From assembly GCF_023898865.1 (NCBI RefSeq), contig NZ_JAGSOV010000047.1:1-48250 (forward strand): a DNA stretch of 48,250 bases. Direction: 5' to 3'. Below are positions 40,201-47,548 of this stretch, piece by piece. The notes under the pieces were generated by a model. It made no database searches, had not been told where the DNA came from, and was given only the letters and a program-made list of their open reading frames with translations. This DNA comes from Pseudonocardia humida. Its GTDB lineage: Bacteria; Actinomycetota; Actinomycetes; Mycobacteriales; Pseudonocardiaceae. The translations under genes and the position numbers were made by a program. The number at the start of each line of letters is the position of its first letter. Position 1 is the stretch's first letter.

Positions 40201-40876
40201 GCTGCCGCCGACGCCGACCCCGGACAGCGCGGTCACCGTGCTGGCCGCGGGCACGCTGGCGGACGGGAACTCGCTGACCGCGTTCTACGCCCGCGCGGAC
40301 GGCGCCACCGTCGCCCCCGTCGAGGTCGAGGACGGGCCGGGCCAGGAGCTGACCGACACCGCCCGCGACCCGTCATGGCGGACGTTCGTGCTGACCCCGC
40401 CGCCGGGCGCCGAGCTGGTCCGGCTGGCCGCGGTGGACGGCACCGGCGGCGTCCACGGCTGGGTGGGCTTCTCCGCTCCGGCGCTGTCGCGGGCGAAGGT
40501 GCTCGACGAGTACATCCCGTCCGGTTCCCCGGTGGCGCTGGCCTGGCCGATCGCCTTCAACTACCCGTGCGTGACGCAGCCGGCGATGGTCGACGGCATC
40601 ACCGAGTCGCCGGAGCACGCCGTGCTCTGGGGCGACGAGGCGCTCAGCGGATTCGGCGACGGGGCGTGGCAGAGCTCACGTGGAGGCGCGTTCGCCCAGG
40701 TCCCGCGGACGCAGTCGGTGCAGCAGCTGGCCGTGGTGCCCGGCACCGACCCGCGCATCGAGGTGTACACCTTCGCCACGCCGCTCGCGCCGCGGGCGTA
40801 CACGGTGACGCGCACGGCCCGGGAGACCCCGGGCGGGTCGGCGGCCATCCCGGACCTCAGCCCCGAGGGCTCTTGA
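37208..40876 (+). CDS. Emb-type arabinosyltransferase with repeat-containing N-terminal extension
   Basis: A 1222-residue GT-C arabinosyltransferase of the EmbA/B/C family, using decaprenyl-phospho-arabinose to extend arabinan outside the membrane. Residues 1-140 are an acidic, proline-rich extension with ten V/L-A-E/K-P-D units (66-115), not found in mycobacterial Emb proteins, which are near 1,070-1,100 residues. Then come a first helix (about 152-172), an extracytoplasmic domain, and about a dozen further helices. The catalytic D-D-D-G is at 423-426, followed by G-D-V-G-N-Y-F, where V441 stands at the position of the ethambutol-site Met306 of EmbB. A Pro/Thr-rich linker precedes the C-terminal carbohydrate-binding domain. 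GTG 37208 lies 14 bases after the amidase stop. Confidence 0.9.
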   Translation: MTDVSDAAPGGAVPGQVKPGVAEPDRTERDRSEPDPTAPDPTGPDRSERDVDEPGQTEPDADVPEVAEPDVAKPDVAKPDLAEPDVAEPDVAKPDLAEPDLAEPDVAEPDVAEPDQTAPDQTAPDAAAPEPEPERPGPAEPQVAPTPVRRHRVLVFLAALTGLVAVVCGALLPFAPVSVNQPTVTWPQEPTRPESTLLQLAAHRPLVMDIRFSCEAASLAQERGGVVVSTAAPDSPVAGTTGLIVTARDGRLRVAALDELLLDEPLAPGPCEYRITGQSRGLPVYQGELPDPTDPAAPDLSALAGPDNARLVVARDGAELLRRDARQLPDVEVLATSLTEVPAGGLAVALRVDDEFTGTATPAKQALVLGLLAALLLTALLLVLLDRRTPRVPAIWRPGRPRLVDLLVPAVLVLWMFIAPATDDDGYYAAMARNAALTGDVGNYFQLYDQSFTPFTWFYQALGWWQQLVGDAVVLQRIPALVFGVLTFYALRRFTVAAMHEWAPDRRWVRVLAHALLAITFLVWWVPQDMGVRPETVVALTGSWTLLAVLAAGRRNRLGLAWLAFLVAGVGFTTHPTGFTLFAPLVAGLPLLWPVVRVAGDHLGTALRAFAVASGGMIAMATAFADGALRDFLRGQAIFLSIQSQEGWTSEIQRYGFLLTANPMGNFAKRSAILVCLVALVWFAVLAVAARVRGVAVPTALWFAASTTALAFASLWLTPSKWSHHFGALAGFGPVFLALLLVTAVPLTLRVLGDARPPLGVLAAATTSFAVAIALAWHGPNRWPYSRLDGAQWSDDPSTALGIALDSPALWVLVVAVVAVVGWGIGRRAGHGFRSAWLRAVPVVVVLSLAGTTWFTVATFAQAAMEDVPVDSVWARSWADPTGTGCGAAGVVRVYDPTTAVPLAAASPPPAPTTPQSPTTTAAPPAPRAPGRAPAPPQPTPVTPENPAYTEYFLSDSGYYVGNAPQGPGAAQVWGSMLGRDGLAFERNTGQMSTGWYALPPTPTPDSAVTVLAAGTLADGNSLTAFYARADGATVAPVEVEDGPGQELTDTARDPSWRTFVLTPPPGAELVRLAAVDGTGGVHGWVGFSAPALSRAKVLDEYIPSGSPVALAWPIAFNYPCVTQPAMVDGITESPEHAVLWGDEALSGFGDGAWQSSRGGAFAQVPRTQSVQQLAVVPGTDPRIEVYTFATPLAPRAYTVTRTARETPGGSAAIPDLSPEGS
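37403..37552 (+). repeat. Ten tandem 15-bp units inside the emb gene
   Basis: Exactly 150 bases made of ten units of the form GTC/CTC-GCC-GAG/AAG-CCC-GAC. They encode V/L-A-E/K-P-D ten times. Flanking sequence has looser forms of the same unit (Q-T-A-P-D, Q-T-E-P-D). Confidence 0.92.
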
Positions 40877-41681
40877 GGGCCGCGTCCGGACCGGCGGCGG
40901 AGCGCACCGCCGGCACGGGCTCCAGCTCCGCGGGGACCCTCCGGTGCCCGACCCAGTCGGCGACCGTCCGGGCGAACAGCTCGGGGTGCTGGGCCACCCA
41001 GGCGTGCGCCGCCCGCGGGACCCGGGCCGCCGTGGCCCCGGCCGCGGCCAGGTCGGTCAGGCTGCGCCGGATGGCCCCGGCCTCCCGGTCGCCCGCTACC
41101 GCGAGCAGGCGGTCGGCCACCGCGTCGAGCCCGTCCGGCAGGCGGTGGTCGAGCAACTCCCGGTAGATGCGCTCGATCGTCGTCGGGGACAGCCGGGCCA
41201 CGCCCTCGACGTAGGCGGCGCGCTCCGGCCCGTGCAGGCCCATCAGCGCACCGCCGATGCGCGCAACCAGCCGGCTGCGCAGCAGCACCACGGCGGCGCG
41301 CACGACGGCCCCCTGCAGCCGGGGGCGCACCAGCCGGCGCGTCGCCACCCCGCTGACCACGGCGGACCGCACGGCGCCCGGGTGCCGGGCCAGCAGCGCG
41401 AGCGCCACGTACCCGCCCTGCGACAGCCCGACGACGTCGGCGCGGCCGTCGGGCGCGACCCGGGCGATGACGTCGGCGACCAGGTCGGCGGTGCCGGCCA
41501 TCGACTCCCACGGCACGGCGTGGCTCTCCCCCTGCCGCGGGAGGTCGACCGCGACGCAGTGGAACCGGTCGGCCAGCCGGGCCGCGACGTCGTCCCACAT
41601 CCAGCTGGTGACGCCCAGCCCGTGCAGCAGGACGACGGTGGGCGCCGCCGGGTCGCCGGACTCGGTGGTGTGCAGGGACAT
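40857..41681 (-). CDS. Alpha/beta-fold hydrolase
   Basis: A 274-residue hydrolase. The oxyanion region is V-V-L-L-H-G-L-G-V-T-S-W-M-W-D, the nucleophile elbow G-L-S-Q-G-G with Ser87, and the likely catalytic His is in V-P-R-A-A-H-A-W-V. There is no signal peptide. The substrate is unknown. It starts one base after the regulator gene stops (41683), so the two are one operon controlled by the palindromic operator at 42228. Its 3' end overlaps the convergent emb gene by 20 bases, within both coding regions. Confidence 0.9.
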   Translation of the reverse strand: MSLHTTESGDPAAPTVVLLHGLGVTSWMWDDVAARLADRFHCVAVDLPRQGESHAVPWESMAGTADLVADVIARVAPDGRADVVGLSQGGYVALALLARHPGAVRSAVVSGVATRRLVRPRLQGAVVRAAVVLLRSRLVARIGGALMGLHGPERAAYVEGVARLSPTTIERIYRELLDHRLPDGLDAVADRLLAVAGDREAGAIRRSLTDLAAAGATAARVPRAAHAWVAQHPELFARTVADWVGHRRVPAELEPVPAVRSAAGPDAALKSPRG

Positions 41682-41682
41682 G

Positions 41683-42219
41683 TCAGCTCCTCGGGCCGGG
41701 GATAACGCTGGACGCGATGTGGAAGGGGCGCCGGTGCGCGGCGGGGGCGAGGGCGAGCATGTCGCCCACGACCTCGGCCAGCCGCGCGCTGAACTGGGCG
41801 CGCTCCTCGTCGGACAGGTGCACGACGGCGCGGTTGTAGGACAGCCCGTCGGCGCTGGGCCGGGCCCCCGGGGAGGCCGCGTAGGCGCTCAGGCTGTCGA
41901 GCAGGGACGCGACGAAGACGGAGAAGTACCGCCGCTGCTCGTCGGCGGACAGGCCGTCGAGGTGCTCGGCGGGCAGCCGGTCGGCCCCGGCCGCGACCCG
42001 GTACACCCGCTCGGCGGGCCCCCCGGTCGGGCGCTCGGCGACGACCTCGAGCACGCCGCCACCGACGAGCTGGGCGATGTGGCGGTAGAGCGAGCTGTGC
42101 GGGACGTCGGGCAGTGCGGCCGCGAGCTGGCCCGGGCTGCGCTCGCGGCCGGAGAACTCGCCGACGATGCGCAGCCGGACCGGGTGCAGCATCAGGTCCA
42201 CCCAAGTACTCCCAGACAT
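41683..42219 (-). CDS. Winged-helix transcriptional regulator (ArsR/PadR-like)
   Basis: A 178-residue regulator. Residues about 6-75 form a winged helix: H-P-V-R-L-R-I-V-G-E-F-S-G-R-E-R-S-P-G-Q-L-A, the recognition helix P-H-S-S-L-Y-R-H-I-A-Q-L, and the wing with G-P-A-E-R-V-Y-R-V. The C-terminal part is helical and may bind a ligand or form dimers. ATG 42219 is chosen because the operator lies directly upstream and the longer frame runs through repeats. The 24-bp palindrome centred 21 bases from the start implies autorepression. It is co-transcribed with the hydrolase, so the ligand may be the hydrolase substrate or product. Confidence 0.88.
   Translation of the reverse strand: MSGSTWVDLMLHPVRLRIVGEFSGRERSPGQLAAALPDVPHSSLYRHIAQLVGGGVLEVVAERPTGGPAERVYRVAAGADRLPAEHLDGLSADEQRRYFSVFVASLLDSLSAYAASPGARPSADGLSYNRAVVHLSDEERAQFSARLAEVVGDMLALAPAAHRRPFHIASSVIPGPRS
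42206..42214. promoter_or_regulatory. Operator half-site
   Basis: GTACTCCCA, a copy of one arm of the full palindrome 23 bases away, or about two turns of DNA. It lies at the very start of the regulator gene and may take part in cooperative binding. Confidence 0.5.
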
Positions 42220-42227
42220 GAGACCAC

Positions 42228-42251
42228 TGTACTCCCAAATTTGGGAGTACA
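42228..42251. promoter_or_regulatory. Perfect 24-bp palindromic operator
   Basis: The 12-base half TGTACTCCCAAA is followed at once by its exact reverse complement. It begins 8 bases upstream of the regulator's start codon. Such a long perfect dyad next to a winged-helix regulator is almost certainly its binding site. Confidence 0.85.
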
Positions 42252-42304
42252 GCCAGGGTTCCGGGTCCTCGCAGCGCCAGGGGTGTCGTCGCAGGGGGCA
42301 CAGC

Positions 42305-42375
42305 ATCTGCGAGGACCCCACTGCCTCTGCGAGGACCCCACCGCCTCTGCGAGGACCCACTGCCTCTGCGAGGAG
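42305..42375. repeat. Four tandem ~20-bp repeats upstream of the second emb gene
   Basis: Three full copies (20, 20 and 19 bases) and one partial copy of the unit CTCTGCGAGGACCCCACTGC. An inverted copy of the core, GTCCTCGCAG, lies at 42265-42274. The array fills the space between the operator and the emb promoter. Confidence 0.85.
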
Positions 42376-42411
42376 GGCTGAGGGGGCGGATCGACCCCGC
42401 TCCAGCCCGCT

Positions 42412-42417
42412 TAGGGT
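42412..42417 (+). promoter_or_regulatory. -10 box of the second emb gene (leaderless)
   Basis: TAGGGT lies 6 bases before GTG 42424. The same bases could weakly mimic a ribosome-binding site. Confidence 0.4.
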
Positions 42418-42423
42418 GGCGCG

Positions 42424-45400
42424 GTGCTCTCGCCCGCCAGCTCGGCGACCCGTCCCGAGCCGGACGACCGGTCCGTCCCGCCCGCAGGCGGCCCCGCCCG
42501 CGGGGCCCGGCGGCTGGTGCTCGTCCTCGGGCTGGTCGCCGCGTTGGCGTCGGTGGCGTTCCCGCTCGCGCCGGTGCAGCAGCCCGAGGTGGTCTACGCG
42601 TGGTCGGCGGGCGACGGGCCGGCCGCGATCCCGCTGATGCCCTACCAGCCGGTCGAGCTGGCCGTCGACACGAGCTGCTCAGCGGTGCGGGGAGCGGGTG
42701 ACGGCGCGGTGCTCTCGACCGTGCCGCTCACCCCCGGCCCGGCGGCCGAGCCGCTTCAGGGCCTGCGGCTCACCGGCACCGGTCCGGTGCCGGGGTCCGA
42801 ACCGGCCCGGCCGCCGACGGGGCCGGCCGCGGGCGGCGGGCTGCGCGTCAGCAGCGCGGGCGTCGAGCTGGGCGAGGTGGCGCTGCCTGCCGGGGAGTGC
42901 GCGCTGAGCGTCGTCTCCGACCCCACCCGCACCGCCGTGCTGGTCGACGGCGAGCCCGCGCTCACCCGCGGCGGCGACGTCCGCCCTGACGTGGCCGGCG
43001 CCTTCAGCGACCTGCCCGAGGGCGTCGCGCTGCGGCTCACCGCCGACACCCGGTTCCAGACCACGATCTCCCCGGTCAAGGCGGCGCTGGCGGTCGTGGC
43101 GGTGCTGGCGCTGCTCGGGATGCTGGTGGCCGTGCGCGCCGCCGACCGGGCGGTGACGCCGCGGGTGCGGCTGCTGCCCCGGCGCTGGTGGCTCCCGCGG
43201 CCGACCGACCTGGTCGTCACCGCGGTGCTGGGCGTCTGGTGGGTGGTCGGGGCGATCACCGTGGACGACGGCTACATCGCCGGGATCGTGCGCGGGCGCG
43301 GCGACAACGGCTTCGTCGGCAACGTCTACCGCTGGCTCAACGCCCCCGAGGCGCCGTTCAGCTGGTTCTACGACCTCTACCACGGCTGGTCGCTGATCTC
43401 GCCGTCGACGGCGTGGATGCGGCTGCCGTCGGTGCTGCTCGGGCTGCTGTGCTGGGCGCTGCTGTCGCGGCTGGTGCTGCCGCGGCTGGGCCGGTTCGCC
43501 GCCCGCCGCTGGGTGCCGTGGGCCGCGGCGCTGGGCCTGCTGAGCTGGTGGGTGCCGCTGAACGTCGGGCTGCGCCCGGAGCCGTGGGTGGCCGTCGGGG
43601 CGCTGGGGGTGTTCCTGGCGGTCGAGCGCGCGGTCGCCACGCGCAAGCTGCTGGCGCTGGCCGTCGGGTTGGTCGTCGCCGGGGCGACCACCGCGGTCAC
43701 GCCCGGCGGGCTGATGGCGTTCGTGCCGTTCCTGGTGGCGGCCGTGCCGGTGCTGCGGGTGCTGCGGGCCCGTGTCGCGGACCTGCGGCCATGGCCGTTG
43801 CTGGTCGTGCTGGTGGCCGCGCCGGCCTCGGCGGTGCTGCTGATGGTGTCCGACCAGAGCCTGGCCGGGATGCTGGAGGCCACCCGGGTGCGCACGGTCA
43901 TCGGCGGCGGCCTGGAGTGGTACGAGGAGTACGAGCGGTACTCGACGCTGCTGGAGCCGGCGTCGTTCCAGGGCTCGATCGGGCGCCGGGCGGCCGTGCT
44001 GGTCACGCTGCTGGCCGCGGTCGGCGTGCTGGGGGCGCTGCGCCGCCGGGGCACCGGGATCGCGGCCGGGCCGGCCGGCAGGCTGGCCGCCGGGTTCCTG
44101 GTGATGCTGGCCGTGATGGCGCTCAGCCCGACGAAGTGGACCCAGCACTTCGGCGACGTCGCGGGCTACGGCACCGCCGTGCTGGTGCTGGGTGCGGCGG
44201 CGTGGTCGGCGCGACTGGTCCGGCCGAGGGTCACCGCCCTGGCCGGAGGGCTCGCCGCGGCCACCGCCGTGTGCTCGCTGGTGCTGGCCGGCTACAACCT
44301 CTGGCCGTTCGCCGGCGACTGGTTCACCCCGACGTTCAGCACCCTCCCGCCGCAGGTCGCGGACGTCCCGCTGGCCACGATCGCGGCGGTGGCCGGTGGG
44401 CTGCTGGTCGCGGTGCTGCTGGCCCGGTCGGCGTGGCGGCGCTCCGCCCCGGCCGGTCGTGATCGGCCCGACCCGGACGCCGTGGGGCGGTGGGCGCCGG
44501 GGCCGGTGCCGCTCGTCGTCCTGGTCCTGGTCGGGGTGCTCGCGCTGCAGGTCGGCAGCTTCGCCCGGATCGCCGCGGGCCACCGCGACAGCTACACCCT
44601 CGCCTCCGACGCGCTGGCCACCGTCCGCGGCGAGCCGTGCGGCCTGCAGCGGGTGCTGTCGGTGGAGACCGACCCCGCGGCCGGGCTGCTGCCCACCGAG
44701 GACGGCGCCGTGCCCGCCCCGCGGACGCTGCCGGTGGACGTCGGCGGCGCGCTCGTGCCGGGGACGACGGTCGCCGGCCGGATGACCTCGGCCTGGTTCA
44801 CCCTCGACCCGCAGCAGCGCGACGGGCGGCTCCCGGTCGTGGTCACCACGTCGGGCACCACGCGCCCCGGCGACGGCCTGTCCCTGGAGTTCCGGACCGG
44901 CGACGCGGTCGAGCGGCGCGGCGTCGCCATCGACGACGCCGAGCCGCGCGACCACCGCGAGCTCGCCCCGCCCGGCGCCGACGCCGTCCGGCTGGTGGTC
45001 GACGCGCCCACCGCGGGCCCGCGCACCCCGGCGGTCGTGTCGCTGCCCCGGGTCCCCCGGCTCACCCCGATGACCGACCTGCTGCCCGCCGGCGTCCCGG
45101 CCGTCCTGGACTGGCCGGTGGCCTTCCTGTTCCCGTGCGTGCGGCCGGCCGCGCTGCCCGACGGCACGGCGGAGCTGCCGCAGTGGCGGGTCGGCCCACC
45201 CGCGGCCGACCCGGCGGCCGGGATCACCTACTCGCCCGGCTTCGGCGGCCCGTTCGCCGCGCCGCGGCTGCTGGTGACCGAGCAGCGGATGGCGACCTAC
45301 CTGGCCGGCGCCCCGCTGCGCGACGCCGTGCAGGTGTACCGGTGGACGCCGATCGAGCAGCTGTCGACGCCGCGCCCGACCGTCACCGAGCGCACCGTGA

Positions 45401-45456
45401 GCGGCTGGCACCGCGACGGGCACGCCCGGGTGCCGGGGCTCGACCCGGTCGGCTGA
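42424..45456 (+). CDS. Emb-type arabinosyltransferase (EmbC-like)
   Basis: A 1010-residue GT-C membrane arabinosyltransferase. The first helix is at about 30-48, an extracytoplasmic beta domain spans 50-215, and about a dozen helices follow. The catalytic pair D281-D282 lies in T-V-D-D-G-Y-I-A-G-I. Next come G-F-V-G-N-V-Y-R-W and A-P-F-S-W-F-Y-D-L-Y, the ethambutol-binding loop, with Val298 at the Met306 position. L-E-A-T-R-V-R-T and S-P-T-K-W-T-Q-H-F-G are further Emb hallmarks. A C-terminal carbohydrate-binding domain ends the protein. It lacks the repeat extension of its paralogue at 37208. Which mycobacterial Emb it equates to cannot be decided by eye. Start GTG 42424. Confidence 0.93.
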   Translation: MLSPASSATRPEPDDRSVPPAGGPARGARRLVLVLGLVAALASVAFPLAPVQQPEVVYAWSAGDGPAAIPLMPYQPVELAVDTSCSAVRGAGDGAVLSTVPLTPGPAAEPLQGLRLTGTGPVPGSEPARPPTGPAAGGGLRVSSAGVELGEVALPAGECALSVVSDPTRTAVLVDGEPALTRGGDVRPDVAGAFSDLPEGVALRLTADTRFQTTISPVKAALAVVAVLALLGMLVAVRAADRAVTPRVRLLPRRWWLPRPTDLVVTAVLGVWWVVGAITVDDGYIAGIVRGRGDNGFVGNVYRWLNAPEAPFSWFYDLYHGWSLISPSTAWMRLPSVLLGLLCWALLSRLVLPRLGRFAARRWVPWAAALGLLSWWVPLNVGLRPEPWVAVGALGVFLAVERAVATRKLLALAVGLVVAGATTAVTPGGLMAFVPFLVAAVPVLRVLRARVADLRPWPLLVVLVAAPASAVLLMVSDQSLAGMLEATRVRTVIGGGLEWYEEYERYSTLLEPASFQGSIGRRAAVLVTLLAAVGVLGALRRRGTGIAAGPAGRLAAGFLVMLAVMALSPTKWTQHFGDVAGYGTAVLVLGAAAWSARLVRPRVTALAGGLAAATAVCSLVLAGYNLWPFAGDWFTPTFSTLPPQVADVPLATIAAVAGGLLVAVLLARSAWRRSAPAGRDRPDPDAVGRWAPGPVPLVVLVLVGVLALQVGSFARIAAGHRDSYTLASDALATVRGEPCGLQRVLSVETDPAAGLLPTEDGAVPAPRTLPVDVGGALVPGTTVAGRMTSAWFTLDPQQRDGRLPVVVTTSGTTRPGDGLSLEFRTGDAVERRGVAIDDAEPRDHRELAPPGADAVRLVVDAPTAGPRTPAVVSLPRVPRLTPMTDLLPAGVPAVLDWPVAFLFPCVRPAALPDGTAELPQWRVGPPAADPAAGITYSPGFGGPFAAPRLLVTEQRMATYLAGAPLRDAVQVYRWTPIEQLSTPRPTVTERTVSGWHRDGHARVPGLDPVG

Positions 45457-45579
45457 TCAGCTGTCCCCACCGCCTCACGCGCCGGGCCTCGACCGCCGCA
45501 CCCCGGCCCCGGGCCCGGTTCGCGCAGCCCGCACAATGCTCGCGACGCCCACACCACCGACCGGAGGATGTCGCCCCGC

Positions 45580-47502
45580 ATGCTGCGCACACCGGAGACC
45601 ACGTCGGACAGCCCGTCCTCGGCGGCGGAACCGCACCCGGAGGTCGCCGCCGCCGGGTCACCGACGCGGCTGGTGGTGCAGCGCGGGTTGTTCTTCGGTC
45701 CGATGCCCACGGTCCCCGAGGACCTGTACTCGGTGGTCGAGCAGGGCATCGCGCGCCGCGAGCGCGAGCGGGTGCACCTGACGCCGGGCACCAGGGTCAG
45801 CACGAACACCTACTTCGGGCGCTTCCACGCCACCTACTGGCACCGCTGGACGACGGTGCCCGAGGTGGAGGTCACCGCGGTGCTCAGCGGCACCGGGCGC
45901 ATCCGGCTGATGGCCTCGGACACCAACAAGGTGTGGCGGATCGCCGCGGCGCGCGACATCGACGGCGAGCGCACGACCGTGCGGCTGGTCGCCCCGATCG
46001 ACCGCTTCATCGACGGCGGCGGCATGTGGATCGAGCTGAGCACCGAGGAGGGCGAGCTCACCGCATCCGACGTGCGGTGGACCGTCGCCACCGGGCGCCC
46101 GGTGCCGCGCACCGACCTGGTCATCTGCACGTTCAACCGGGTCGACGACTGCCTGAACACGCTGCAGGCCATGGCCGACGACCCGGACGCGCTCTCGCGC
46201 ATCGGCACCGTCCAGGTCGTCGACCAGGGCAGCGACCCCCTGGAGTCCCGCCCGCGCTTCGCCGAGGTGTCGGCGGCGCTGGGCGAGCGGCTGCGCTACG
46301 TGCGCCAGCCCAACCTGGGCGGGGCGGGCGGTTTCACCCGCGGCCTGTTCGACGCCACCGCCGGTGAGCGCTCCGAGCACCGCGACGTGCTGCTGATGGA
46401 CGACGACGTGCTGCTGGAGCCGGAGATCCTGGTCCGGTTGACCGGCTTCGCCGCGAGCACCGCCCAGCCGATGATCGTCGGCGGCCAGATGCTCAACCTG
46501 CTGCACCCGGCGCACCTGCACATCTCCGCCGAGTACGCCGACCCCGAGCTGCTCACGGTGGGCATGCCGATGCCGGGCGCGCTCAAGGAGGCGTACCTGC
46601 TCGGGCTGGACGAGCGGATGCTGCCGACCAACCAGGAGCGCCGGGTCGACACCGAGTACAACGGCTGGTGGTCGTGCCTGATCCCGGCCGAGGTCGTCGC
46701 CCGCATCGGCTACCCGCTGCCGCTGTTCTTCCAGTGGGACGACATCGAGTACGGCTACCGGGCCCGTGCGCACGGGATCCCCACGGTCGCCCTGCCCGGC
46801 GCCGGCGTCTGGCACGCCGACTTCGGCTGGAAGGACTGGGACGAGTGGCACCGGTACTTCAACATGCGCAACGGCCTGATCACCGCCGCGCTGCACACCG
46901 GGTTCTCGACCCGGCGGATCCTGCGCCGGCTCGGGCAGCTGCTGGCCCAGTACCTGGTGGCGATGAACTACGGCCTGGCCGCGACGCTGATCAAGGCCGT
47001 CGAGGACTTCCTGCTGGGGCCCGACGCGCTGCGTGACGGGTCGGCCGCGGCGGCCGCGGAGATCCGCAAGGTGCGCGCCGCCTACGCCGAGACCGTGATG
47101 CACCCGATGTCGGAGCTGCCCGAGTACGCGCCGGACTTCCGCGAGGCCACCGTCGTGCTGGCCGCGAACGAGCCCGGCAGCGAGCGGCTCACCTGGCTCA
47201 AGCGGGCCGCCTACCTGGCGCTGGGCAAGGCGGTCCGCCCGACGGGCTTCGTCCCGGCGGGCGACGCCCACTGGTGGCACGTGTCGACGTTCGAGCGCGC
47301 CATCGTCACCGACATGTCCGAGCAGGGCTTCCGGGTGCGCACGCGCGACCGCGAGACCGCGCTCGGCCTGGCCCGGGAGGGGGCCCGGGTGTTCCGCCGC
47401 TTCCTCGCCGAGGGTCCCGCGGCCGCCCAGGCCTACCGCGCCGAGATGGGCCGGCTCACCAGCCGGGCCAACTGGGCCCGCCTCTACGGCGTCGACGAGT
47501 GA
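45580..47502 (+). CDS. glfT2: Galactofuranosyltransferase GlfT2
   Basis: A 640-residue GT2 polymerase (637 in M. tuberculosis Rv3808c) that extends the galactan with alternating beta-1,5 and beta-1,6 galactofuranose from UDP-Galf. The N-terminal beta-barrel domain carries T-Y-F-G-R-F-H-A-T-Y-W. The GT-A domain has C-T-F-N-R, N-L-G-G-A-G-G-F-T-R-G, the D-D-D motif at 274-276, and W-D-D-I-E-Y-G-Y-R-A with the catalytic Asp pair at 387-388, then H-A-D-F-G-W-K-D-W-D-E-W-H. ATG 45580 is preferred because GGAGG at 45563-45567 touches the earlier ATG 45568, leaving it no spacing. The start is otherwise uncertain by four codons. Confidence 0.94.
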   Translation: MLRTPETTSDSPSSAAEPHPEVAAAGSPTRLVVQRGLFFGPMPTVPEDLYSVVEQGIARRERERVHLTPGTRVSTNTYFGRFHATYWHRWTTVPEVEVTAVLSGTGRIRLMASDTNKVWRIAAARDIDGERTTVRLVAPIDRFIDGGGMWIELSTEEGELTASDVRWTVATGRPVPRTDLVICTFNRVDDCLNTLQAMADDPDALSRIGTVQVVDQGSDPLESRPRFAEVSAALGERLRYVRQPNLGGAGGFTRGLFDATAGERSEHRDVLLMDDDVLLEPEILVRLTGFAASTAQPMIVGGQMLNLLHPAHLHISAEYADPELLTVGMPMPGALKEAYLLGLDERMLPTNQERRVDTEYNGWWSCLIPAEVVARIGYPLPLFFQWDDIEYGYRARAHGIPTVALPGAGVWHADFGWKDWDEWHRYFNMRNGLITAALHTGFSTRRILRRLGQLLAQYLVAMNYGLAATLIKAVEDFLLGPDALRDGSAAAAAEIRKVRAAYAETVMHPMSELPEYAPDFREATVVLAANEPGSERLTWLKRAAYLALGKAVRPTGFVPAGDAHWWHVSTFERAIVTDMSEQGFRVRTRDRETALGLAREGARVFRRFLAEGPAAAQAYRAEMGRLTSRANWARLYGVDE

Positions 47503-47503
47503 G

Positions 47504-47548
47504 GTCGTGAGCGGCGGTCCGCGCCCGTCGCGGATCCCCGCTCACGAC
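47504..47548. terminator. Bidirectional hairpin after glfT2
   Basis: GTCGTGAGCGG (47504-47514) pairs with CCGCTCACGAC (47538-47548), and an inner TCCGCG/CGCGGA pair extends the stem. It begins two bases after the glfT2 stop and overlaps the last codons of the convergent methyltransferase gene. Confidence 0.65.

Noticed and set aside
42305..42375. A CRISPR array
   Set aside because: The ~20-bp units follow one another directly with no spacers between them, and no cas genes are in the window.
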